Source: Podospora pseudoanserina (Eukaryota > Ascomycota > Sordariomycetes > Sordariales > Podosporaceae). From it: DNA of 64,000 nt. The first letter of the stretch is position 1. Every line of letters starts with the position of its first letter. A program made the position numbers and the translations under genes. The notes beneath the pieces were generated by a model that was given only the letters and a program-made list of their open reading frames with translations, was not told the origin of the DNA and did no database searches. The stretch covers positions 1,612,001-1,676,000 of the forward strand of contig NC_085923.1 of the NCBI RefSeq assembly GCF_035222485.1, written 5' to 3'. Positions 56,304 through 64,000 of this stretch are shown in pieces.

Positions 56304-57443
56304 ATGACGATGGCATCTCCCGCAAGACCAGCCCCGGAAGAGCTGGTCACAGTCATTATCACAACCTCTCCCACGCCTTCTGCACCATCCACCGAGCTCT
56401 TGGAGCAGATTGCCGCCTCTTTCAGAAAGCACTGCGCCTCTCTCATTCACTGCCGTGTCATTGTCGTCCTCGACACCTACGATCACGTCAGTAAGAAGCC
56501 GCGACTGAAAAAGGGCCATGTCACACCCGACAGCGCGGCAAAGTATGCCGACTACAAGGCCAACGCCAAGAGGCTCATTCTCAAGGAGTACTCCTCTACC
56601 GAACGGCCCTACGGCACTGGCGATTTGGTCAAGGCGCAGGAGAAGGCCGAGTTTGGGTCCGGGGCGGCAGCTTATGCGTCGCAGGACAATGCGGTGGTGA
56701 TGAACATCACGACGACCAAAGACGGGCGCGTCACGTTTGTTGAGCCGGTGCAGCGGTTGGGATTCGGGCTGGCGGTTCGGTCGGCGTTGAGGATGACGGT
56801 TACGCCGTATGTCTGGATTCAGCAGCATGACTGGGCACTGGTGACGGACATTCCTCTTGGGCCGCTGTTGCAGATCATGCAGCAGCACAAGGCCCCGCCT
56901 TCAGCAGAGCAGGAGGACAAAGAGAATAACGAAATATTGCCGGAAGCTGTTCGACCTCCGGTTGAATATGTCTGCTTCCCGTCGATACGGATGATGGAGT
57001 ACGCCACCTCAGACCACGTCATGCTCTACCCTGCTCTTCGCGCGTTGACCCAGCTTCACAAACAAAACTTTACCGTTCAGTCGGAGTCGGAGGACGGGAC
57101 AGCCGTCACCTCGAGGGTTCCTCTCACGCCTCTGTTTCTCTGGCACGACAAGCCACACCTAGCCTCCACCAGCCACTACCTCAACCAAGTCTTTTACAGC
57201 CGAATCGCCATCCAGAGGGGCGCCTTCATCGAGGACACCGTCGGTCATCTGGCAAGGGACGAGATGAAGCAAGGAAAATGGAACAGGTGGGCTTGTTGGC
57301 TGTATTACCCGGACGAAGGGAAGCATCTGTGTCTCCGGCACCTCAAAGGGAGGACATGGCGGGGTGTCGAGGCCGAACTAGCGGCCAAGCTGGAGTACAT
57401 GAGGTTGAACGGCTTGGACGTCAACGTACAAGTGCCCAATTGA
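56304..57443 (+). CDS. Conserved-looking protein, possibly glycosyltransferase-like, 379 aa
   Basis: Intact single exon from the ATG at 56304. Residues 15-60 (LVTVIITTSPTPSAPSTELL, then HCRVIVVLDTYD) look like the first beta-alpha-beta unit and acidic end of a GT-A nucleotide-sugar fold. RLGFGLAVRSALRMTVTPYV and VWIQQHDWALV near residue 170 fit the region that holds the metal-binding Asp in such enzymes. A conserved-looking C-terminal part (WHDKPHLASTSHYLNQVFY, then WACWLYYP) follows. No signal peptide or membrane segment, so a cytosolic protein is expected. The glycosyltransferase fold is my inference; I recognise the layout rather than the family. Its 3' end faces that of the next gene 165 bp away. 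Confidence 0.7.
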   Translation: MTMASPARPAPEELVTVIITTSPTPSAPSTELLEQIAASFRKHCASLIHCRVIVVLDTYDHVSKKPRLKKGHVTPDSAAKYADYKANAKRLILKEYSSTERPYGTGDLVKAQEKAEFGSGAAAYASQDNAVVMNITTTKDGRVTFVEPVQRLGFGLAVRSALRMTVTPYVWIQQHDWALVTDIPLGPLLQIMQQHKAPPSAEQEDKENNEILPEAVRPPVEYVCFPSIRMMEYATSDHVMLYPALRALTQLHKQNFTVQSESEDGTAVTSRVPLTPLFLWHDKPHLASTSHYLNQVFYSRIAIQRGAFIEDTVGHLARDEMKQGKWNRWACWLYYPDEGKHLCLRHLKGRTWRGVEAELAAKLEYMRLNGLDVNVQVPN

Positions 57444-57608
57444 ATTAACGTCTTTTTGATTATTCATTGTTACCTCCAGACTTTATTTCAATCGACAAAA
57501 AAAGCATGGTATCTCAATTCTCAACAGATCCAAACCCTCTACATGCGCCGTTTACATCCGTCTCAGCATACCTCCAATTCAACAGACATGTTCCTACCAA
57601 GCGCAATC

Positions 57609-58465
57609 TTAGAACGGAACTTCGCCGTCATGGAATTTCTTATTCCTCGGCGGATATCCCAGACGGTTCGCCTTCCACCTCTTCCACTCTCCATACGCAG
57701 CCGCCAACATCCAGAGAACCCACATCACGGCCGCCACAGCGACATACGCCGTCTTGAGCTCCTTGCTCGCGCCCGCCATCCACAGCCCGAGCCCACCGTT
57801 CGCCATACCGAGCGTGATGAAGACACGACCGTTGAACAAGTGGAGGTATGACCACATCTGCCTCGTTTGGAGTCTCTTGAACTTGGCGTGGTGGATGAAC
57901 CCGAAGATTGGCTGCAAGAGCAGGCAGACCAACACGACGATGCCAATGATGGGGTGGTAGCTTCTGTTCGGATCGGAGAACTGTTCTTTTGTTAGCCGCG
58001 TTCAAACAGTCAGACCAAAGTGACGGGAGGACAAACCATGTCACCATTGTTCCCCCTCGCCCTACTGACCTCCCTCACAAGATGAAGACCCAGTCCGACA
58101 GCAGCGATATACACCACCAGCGCAACAGCCTGCGAGATTCCGTGCGCCCAGATTGCGAACCGGCCTGGTATAACACGCATGAGGATTGATCCGGAAGGAA
58201 ACAAGATCGCCATGGCCAAAGCAGCGAGGATACCGTGAATAGCGCGGGTGCGCATGGCAGCGTTTATATCGAAGCCAGCCCCGGCGTTGAAGTTGTTGAA
58301 CCCGGAGGAAGATGAGCCATCATCGTTGGAGCTGCCGCCGCTGCTATAAGGGTTGCCGGGAGAGCCATAGTAATTTTGGGCGGAGGCGGTGGAGGCTATC
58401 CCTAGCAGGAGACTGCTGAGGACTAGGGGGTTTGGTTTTGCATTCACGGCTGGTATCCTTGACAT
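57609..58465 (-). CDS. Cytochrome b561-type membrane protein, 266 aa
   Basis: Two exons: 58465-58037 and 57980-57609, with a 56-nt intron (GTTTGT, GGCTAAC, AACAG); 143 plus 123 codons in phase. The start is the ATG at 58465 (MSRIPAVNAKPNP), giving a signal peptide (LVLSSLLLGIASTASA) before a Ser/Gly/Asn-rich linker (SSGGSSNDDGSSSSGFNNFN). Then come about five membrane segments with paired histidines: RAIHGILAALAMAILFPSGS, IWAHGISQAVALVVYIAAVG, HPIIGIVVLVCLLLQPIFGF, LHLFNGRVFITLGMANGGLG, and one more before a basic tail (RLGYPPRNKKF). The His positions are those that bind two hemes in cytochrome b561 and ferric-reductase-like domains, which carry electrons across membranes. No DOMON domain is present. 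A secretory-pathway membrane location is expected. Confidence 0.88.
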
Positions 58466-59356
58466 TGTGGAAGATGGATGGATGGGTGGGACAGAAAAAG
58501 AAGTAGTCCACAAAAGTTCACGAGGGGTTTAAGTGGCTGGAAGGGAGCAAGGTAGAGGTCTCCAGAAATAACAAGATCAAGATATGCAAGGTTGCGTTAT
58601 ATCAGTCGCCGAAACAAGCATGTATTACGCGGAGTGGTGCTGACGAATAACTCGGCATGGTATCATGTTGTGAGATGCAATAGCTACTGGGGCAACGGGT
58701 TCGGGCGGCGGTTGGGGGAAGTGACCGATGCCGGCATTTTTTCAAGCTGATCAATCCATTCTTGGATGGTCCGCTGGTGTTTGGGTGGGTCTCAGTTCAG
58801 GAACTACGGACAGGAACGGGTGGACGGTTGAGAGCGGCCGTTGGTGGGGGAGAACGGTCCCGAAGTTTAACTAACAGATGGGTTAGGTGTGGTAGGGATG
58901 ATGAAAGTTTGGGAGGGAAGCTTACGCGGACCAGTGTTTCACTTGTGCATCTCGGTCCCGACGCACGGGCGGCGGCCGATGCATGTGTGCCTGGGAGAAC
59001 CAATGGGATTATTTGATATATCTGGAATAGGACACCGCCTACCCACCCAATAAACCACAAGGGAAACCTATCGATATACCGCTCTTGAAATAACCGGAAA
59101 ACTGAGAATCAAGCTGCTGATGTGATGGACAGCTGAGCCGTCACGTCGCTTAAATCGGCCATCGTCTGAGAGGTTTTCGCTTCCAGCCCTTCCAAGCCCA
59201 CCTCAACAAACCCTATCTCGTCCTCCGCATGTTCCTCACTGCTCTCCTAGATCTCCTCACCTCCGTCGCCCCCCTCCGCAGCAGTAGGCAACTCCATCTC
59301 CACCACCCAAGGCAACTGCCTCTCCCTCCCTTCCCCATAAGGCATGACCGTCGCGT
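58466..59356. other. Intergenic, upstream region of the cytochrome gene
   Basis: No gene recognised; open frames on both strands at 58762-59060 cancel each other. Confidence 0.45.
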
Positions 59357-60209
59357 TCACAAAAAGGGTGTTCCTCCCCCGCACAATCTCATGCTCATCA
59401 CCATGACAGTGCCTCGTCTCGACCCCTTATCCCTCAACTCCCTCAGCCGTCCCTCCTTTTTTTCTTCTTTTTTTTTTTTTTTTTTGGTAACGGCTAGCAG
59501 GTCGTTGTTGGGTGGAAGTAAAGTAGATAAACTTTCAATCTTGACCGGTGACTTGTCCCCAGTCCAGGAAATGACCTCAGCCCCCCCAACCCTCATGTAT
59601 ATGCCCAAAACAGTGCAGCTTTGGTTTAGCTGTCGCGGTGGCATCGTAGATGCAGTCGCACCCGGCTTGCTTGCTGTTGTAGTCTTTACCGAGGATGCCA
59701 CGCGGTGGGGAGTGGGTGATCACCACATCCACCTCCTTCGGGATCTTGAATGTATGACCTTTCTTCCGGTTGTGAGTGAACGCCTTGGAGTTGTCCCTTG
59801 AGGGGGAGAAGGGCTTGCATACACCGTCAGCAGGGCGCCGTTTGCGAGGGCAAGAGTACGAGTGCCTTCGTCAAGAAAAATAATGTTTTCTGAGGAGGCG
59901 GGTTCAAGGAGGGAGGTGGCTGTTCCGGCGGGGGCTTGGAAAACGCCTTGGCTCGAGGTGGTCTTGGGGAGGAAGGCTAGGGGGTCGAGGGTGAAGTCGT
60001 GGTTGCCGGCGATGAAAAGCTTGAGGGGGGGCGTTGATGGTGCGGAGGAGGGAGAGGGCGTGGGTGAGTTCGGCGAGTCGAGAATTCTCGGTGAGGTCGC
60101 CGCAGTGGATGGCGACGTCGATGAGTACGTCTGGGATTGTGTGCTTTGTGGGTTTGCAGCAGTGGGTGTCAGAGAGGATGAGGAACTTGGTCTTGACCGG
60201 GGTGTCCAT
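59357..60209 (-). pseudogene. Calcineurin-like metallophosphoesterase (MPPED-like), three homopolymer frameshifts
   Basis: Start at ATG 60209 (MDTPVKTKFLILSDTH). All metal-binding motifs are present but in different frames: SDTH, HCGDLTE, GNHDFTLD, VVITHSPPRGILG, KPKLHCFGHIHEGWG. The Gly-His-x-His and Pro-rich blocks resemble the MPPED/239FB branch of the superfamily. Frame changes fall at a seven-G run (60024-60030), at a GGG near 59811-59813 where one base seems missing, and at a seven-C run (59581-59587). The C-terminus contains KKKKKKEEKKEG from a 20-base poly-T tract in the plus strand and ends at 59357. Predicted to hydrolyse phosphate esters with two metal ions if intact. The three breaks in homopolymers make consensus error a serious alternative. 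Confidence 0.83.
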
Positions 60210-60568
60210 TTTGGTTGAGGGTAGGGGGGCGAGGAATGATGTTTTGGTGTTGGTGGCGGGTGCAATCGAGTCAAGATCTGACTGTGATGATAAGGGAAAG
60301 AGATTTCTGAATGAGAAGAGAAAGTTACTGCCGTTGTTGGAACTTACTTAATACGTATACAGGATCAAGAGATTTCATCGGTGAAGGTTTTGTTCTTTCC
60401 GGTCGAGGGAAATGTTTTGCCGTTTTGGGACTCGCTTATGGGTGTCACAATAACAAGTGGCACCCCCCCCTCCCCACCCCCCTTTGCTGTTCATGTTATT
60501 TTCAGCATCATCTGAAAATAATTAGCACTGCGGCATTTGAAGTTTGTTGAACTAACCACTGAAAGGCC

Positions 60569-60690
60569 CACTGTTAAGGAATAAATATCTTGGCAGTGGG
60601 ACCTTGTCTACCTGGTCAATAAGAGGCCCACTGTTAAGGAATTAATTTCAGGTAATTGCTTCCGACCTACCTGGCAGGGCATACAATTAG
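60569..60690 (+). repeat. 60-bp direct repeat with TGTTAAGGAAT start
   Basis: GGCCCACTGTTAAGGAAT occurs at 60565 and again 60 bp later at 60625. The first unit also contains an inverted pair, CCACTG and CAGTGG. A mutated copy of the first unit is present at 15856-15892. TGTTAAGGAAT resembles an LTR start, so this may be an LTR end; inference. Confidence 0.6.
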
Positions 60691-60869
60691 CCTTCCGACG
60701 ACATATCTCAACAACAACCATCGAATTGGCTCTCGACTCCCTGGACCCTGAGTTCCCTTGGGTCGTGACATCATGCCCCTCTTATTTTACTTGCCCTCTT
60801 TAAACATAAGCTAATTCGTTCTAGTTATTGAGAAATGAATATCATGGGGGTTGCAACAGTGTGATTGTA

Positions 60870-61020
60870 TTGCTTGTCCTTGTCTGTCCTTCGAAGCCAG
60901 AGAACCTCCATTATATCTATACGTGGTGACAACGTTGGTGGCAAACGGTACCATGTCCAGCTGAACTGGCTAAGTCAGTTTCAGCTCCCATGAGCTCCTA
61001 TTCAGCTTGGTTGACCAGAA
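60870..61020 (+). repeat. LTR fragment, inverted relative to 63215-63896
   Basis: GCCAGAGAACCTCCATTATATCT, TGGTGGCAAAcGGTACCATG, TCCAGCTGAACTGGCT and CAGCTTGGTTGACC match the reverse complement of about 63535-63680. About 150 bp, no LTR termini. Confidence 0.75.
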
Positions 61021-61090
61021 CCCTACTATGTCTGACAGCTACTGTGACAGCAAACTCTGCGGCTCGCTGTGAGCGCTGTGGTTCCCAACT

Positions 61091-61138
61091 GCAAGTGATG
61101 TCGGTGGTACAAGTGCAAGTGATGCCGGTGGTGCAAGT
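61091..61138. repeat. 24-bp tandem repeat, two units
   Basis: GCAAGTGATGtCGGTGGTaC-type unit repeated twice with three differences. Confidence 0.8.
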
Positions 61139-61604
61139 GCTGGCAACCACAAAGAAAAAGATACTGTAAAATCCACAGTAGCTTAAAAACTAGTTCTCTA
61201 GTTCCCCTGCCACTTCTGGCGGCAGTGTCTAGTATTTTGTTTCGGTCAGGAATCTCCGATAGTAACTTCAAGGGTGCCGAGCATAAAAGTAAAACCCAAT
61301 GTCATGTATCGTGCACAAACCAACTTCACGCAATTTAAGCACAAAAAACCCCATGTGGACCCCGCAACTCATTTTGTCGTAATTTACTTTGTTCTCAGCT
61401 GTAGCTGTGTATACCTTACTGCTCTTGTTAAATTGAATGACTAGCTGAAGGAAGGCAGACCCTAACCCTCTGCGAGCCTGCTTTGGTTGTCGAGACAACT
61501 GCCCGAGTGAGCACAGGCCAACCCAACAATGCCGTGAAGTGTTTCATTGGCAATCCACCAGCCAGCTCTTTCCCCCTCATTTATATCGTGACAAAACACA
61601 CAAG

Positions 61605-62861
61605 ATGCAATTGCGTCCCGCTGCAAACGAGCCCGAAAGTCATCCGAACTACAGCCCTGCGACAGCGCAGCGGCCCCACAAGGTCGACTTTCTCCACCCC
61701 GGCTATCTTGGGAGCGCAGCAGTGCTTCTCTCATTGCCCGCACTCGATGTCGGCGGTATCGACTTCGACACGGCGCTGGCTGCCTGTGGCCTTATTGCCG
61801 GTAACCGGTGGAGCGATGGGTTTTTCTCACTTAACCGCGACGGCGCCGTAAGTGTGGAGCGCCCGGATGACGGCATCCTGCGCGAGCCGCAATACTTCTT
61901 TCACCTTCCCGGCCCGCTGGACCCTCCGTATCCCATCGTGCCGCGTTTCTCACACTGGCGATTCCCGCATAATCACCTGCCACCCTTGTGGCAAAAATGG
62001 GCGGCAGATATATCGGCGACGCGTATGGCAGGAGACGTGGCTCGGCGCTGCGTACTCTCCAACTACGGCGACGGCCTTGAGATGGCGCATCTGCTACCGG
62101 CCGGCGAGGACGACTGGTGGCTTTCAAACCAGATGCAACAATACTCGCCCACGCAGTTGTTCTCCAGCAACCCGATTGACGGCCCAGCAAACCTTCTGAC
62201 GCTACGGGCAGATCTCTATCGCGTTTTTGACGAGAGACATTTTTGTTTTGTTCCTAAGGTTGGGGAAAAAAATGTGGGAGACGGCAGCGAGGCGGATGCA
62301 GGTCGCGACGGAGCTACAGCAGAGCGGAAGCCACCGCAGCTCGTTCTACACGTCTTCAACTCGACGCCAAGTGGACAGCTCCCTAACCTCTGGCATAACC
62401 GCGCCGTTTACCCCATCCCCACGACTGTGGCAGTAGAGTGTCTCTTTGCCCGTTTTGCCTGGACCATTTTAAGCCCCCGTGTCTTCGATATGTTCCTCCC
62501 CTCGACGTTTGTGCCGAGGCGCCTGCTTCTCTGGAGTCGCGAGAATGGTGAATGGGAGACCGAAGAGGTTAGTCCTGAGATGTGCAGGCAGATGTGGAAG
62601 AATGCCAGGTCGCGCTCTCCTAGGAAGAGAAGCGCACCGAGGTCCGACGATGCCGCTGATGAAATACTAGCAATGGAAAGCCCCAGTCCACGTGATAGCG
62701 GCTACTTTGGAAGAGATTCCTTGGAGAACGATGGCTGCTATAATGACGAGTTCGGCTATGCGAAGCAATATGAGGAGGAGCGTTTGGGGCGGCTACGGAA
62801 GCGGAAGCGCAGCTCCGAGGAGCTTGTTGATGTTGAGAGCTCATTTGCTACAGTAGTCTAG
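61605..62861 (+). CDS. HNH_2-type nuclease-domain protein, 418 aa
   Basis: Intact single exon. The start is the ATG at 61605 (MQLRPAANEPESHPNYSP); the frame extends upstream to 61539 only via a GTG. After a 130-residue N-terminal part comes the HNH-like core at about residues 145-215: CVLSNYGDGLEMAHLLPAGE, DDWWLSNQMQQY, IDGPANLLTLRADLYRVFDE, then RHFCFVPK. This matches the fungal HNH_2 layout (Cys, AHLxP, N-x-hydrophobic-LR, D-x-F) in which the first His and the Asn/Asp form a beta-beta-alpha metal site. The C-terminus has a basic segment (ARSRSPRKRSAPR) and a second one (RLRKRKRSSEELV) that could be nuclear signals. Nuclease activity is unproven for this group. The gene is flanked on both sides by LTR fragments. 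Confidence 0.85.
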   Translation: MQLRPAANEPESHPNYSPATAQRPHKVDFLHPGYLGSAAVLLSLPALDVGGIDFDTALAACGLIAGNRWSDGFFSLNRDGAVSVERPDDGILREPQYFFHLPGPLDPPYPIVPRFSHWRFPHNHLPPLWQKWAADISATRMAGDVARRCVLSNYGDGLEMAHLLPAGEDDWWLSNQMQQYSPTQLFSSNPIDGPANLLTLRADLYRVFDERHFCFVPKVGEKNVGDGSEADAGRDGATAERKPPQLVLHVFNSTPSGQLPNLWHNRAVYPIPTTVAVECLFARFAWTILSPRVFDMFLPSTFVPRRLLLWSRENGEWETEEVSPEMCRQMWKNARSRSPRKRSAPRSDDAADEILAMESPSPRDSGYFGRDSLENDGCYNDEFGYAKQYEEERLGRLRKRKRSSEELVDVESSFATVV

Positions 62862-63214
62862 AAGCTAGGCCACTAAGACATAAGCTCCGATCCATACTCA
62901 TTTTGAGGACCAGCCTTGTCTGTCAAAGCTTTCAAATATCAATCTCAATTAGGTTTTTCGCTGACAGTCACTGTTCCTCCCTCCTCCTCTTTTGTGAACC
63001 CTGCACTTTGGCCTCCCGGTCAAGTCTTCTAGTTTGAGGTCAGTTTCATTCTCATGTGCCCGTTTCCCCCTCTCGACTCTCCGTTTGGTTGCCCTCTGTC
63101 TTGTATCTTTTGGCGGTAGGGCGCGACTTTTTTCTGGTCACATCCCTTATTTCCTTACATTCTTCCTCCCAACATTGGCGTGTCGTTTTCAGCAGTAGTA
63201 AACATATGAATAAG
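62862..63214. other. Intergenic
   Basis: Nothing recognised. Confidence 0.5.
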
Positions 63215-63896
63215 TGTGACGAACCCCTGATAAGAATCTCTGAAAGGGATACTGTAGTACATACTGTATGATCGTTGATTCTATGGTGTAGAAGGGTGAA
63301 AGCTTTGTAGTGTGTGACAGATACTGGGTTGAAGGCTGCTTCTGAACAACGGTTCGGTGTAGCCAAAACGTACATAACAAAGATGGATCAATGGTTTCAG
63401 TCTTAATAACTTGAACTTGTATTGAGCTTCCACTTATATTGCTTACTGCGGGACTATCTAATACCACATACTTCCTCTGTATACAGACCTTCTTCTATCA
63501 CCATTACCATTTGTCAAGCTGAAGTGAGGGGTTTGGGTCAACCAAGCTGAATAGAGCTCAGGGGAGCTGAACTAGCGTAGCCAGTTCAGCTGGACATGGT
63601 ACCATTTGCCACCAACATGTACAGATATAATGGAGGTTCTCTGGCTTTAAAGAAAAACAGACAGACAATTCAATCATTTGGGTAGCCATTCCTACCAACA
63701 ACTCTTCGCCTTGCAACGAGGTGCATCTGCAAGATCTCAGCCTGGATTGCGTATGCACAACACCACTATTGTCACCAGTGATTGTGGTGCTGCCCATTAG
63801 TGCCACCGTGATAATGTCGCCACCACACTTATCTTGCTAATGATTGGCTGTGGTGCGCCCTGCTCTCCACTCCATCCTTATGCCAGGTTCGTGACA
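63215..63896 (-). repeat. LTR, long variant, 682 bp
   Basis: Starts TGTGACGAACCCC, keeps CTGAAAGGGATACTG and a diverged TTCCTCTGTATACAGACC core, and ends GGTTCGTGACA. The block after the core differs from all other LTRs here and includes an AGCTGAACTAGC/GCCAGTTCAGCT inverted pair. Followed by CGATT, as is the LTR at 52382. No target duplication seen (ATAAG and CGATT). Confidence 0.75.
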
Positions 63897-64000
63897 CGAT
63901 TGCACGATTTCGATAATCTTGGATGCTAACTCTTTATTCCAAAAGTTGCCCGGAGCTACTGTGAGGTTTTCTTCGGTTTGCTTAGCCGCTGCTCTCTTGT
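63897..64000. other. Window end
   Basis: Nothing recognised in the last 104 bases. Confidence 0.5.

Larger units (their letters stand above)
60210..61604. other. Gene-free stretch made largely of repeats
   Basis: Contains the three repeats listed next; otherwise no gene. About 460 bp before 61605 are without recognised features. Confidence 0.5.

Noticed and set aside
1-64000. CRISPR array, bacterial operon or secondary-metabolite cluster
   Set aside because: No regularly spaced repeats, and introns and HET genes show a eukaryote; the aminotransferase and cytochrome b561 gene have no synthase or tailoring genes beside them.

Overview
This window looks like a chromosomal segment of a filamentous ascomycete, most likely a sordariomycete. 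The evidence is short introns (48-74 nt) with GTNNGT donors and CTAAC-type branch sites, HET-domain genes, an HNH_2-type protein, a chromodomain Ty3/Gypsy retrotransposon, and a 22-kb AT-rich block in which retrotransposon genes are destroyed almost only by C-to-T and G-to-A changes (CAA/CAG to TAA/TAG, TGG to TAG, TGT to TAT). That is the signature of repeat-induced point mutation (RIP). The species assignment is inference.

Layout. 1-14.4 kb is an accessory region: a broken HET gene (minus), a small unknown gene (3.2 kb), a twice-frameshifted CxxC gene (5.1 kb), two low-complexity repeat-rich genes (7.1 and 9.4 kb), and a small zinc-finger gene (12.5 kb) with a decayed tandem copy behind it (13.8 kb). 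14.5-36.6 kb is a nested island of RIP-mutated transposons: two related chromodomain Gypsy elements (16.5-24.0 and 28.6-36.0 kb, gag-pol on the minus strand), a solo LTR with its target duplication (15.2 kb), one reversed LTR (24.0 kb), and unidentified older relics. The younger element is complete, with 404-bp LTRs and a TAGTG duplication. Both elements carry a plus-strand reading frame antisense to gag-pol, followed by a tRNA-like sequence.

36.6-52 kb holds an S8 peptidase pseudogene, a tRNA-Cys gene, a 60-residue DnaJ-type zinc protein, a large Pro/Thr-rich broken gene, a class III aminotransferase with one frameshift, a second broken HET gene, an intact CDC123-like gene diverging from it, and an intact F-box-like gene. 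52-64 kb holds LTR remnants, two further small zinc-finger loci (53.8 and 55.4 kb), a possible glycosyltransferase-like gene, a cytochrome b561-type membrane protein, a frameshifted metallophosphoesterase, and an HNH_2 protein bracketed by LTR fragments.

The genes do not form an obvious metabolic cluster. The themes are self/non-self recognition genes in decay, small zinc-finger genes repeated within one window, and heavy transposon turnover. Several broken genes carry either RIP-type nonsense changes or single-base indels in homopolymer runs. The latter could be real or could be consensus errors, and raw-read mapping is needed to tell.
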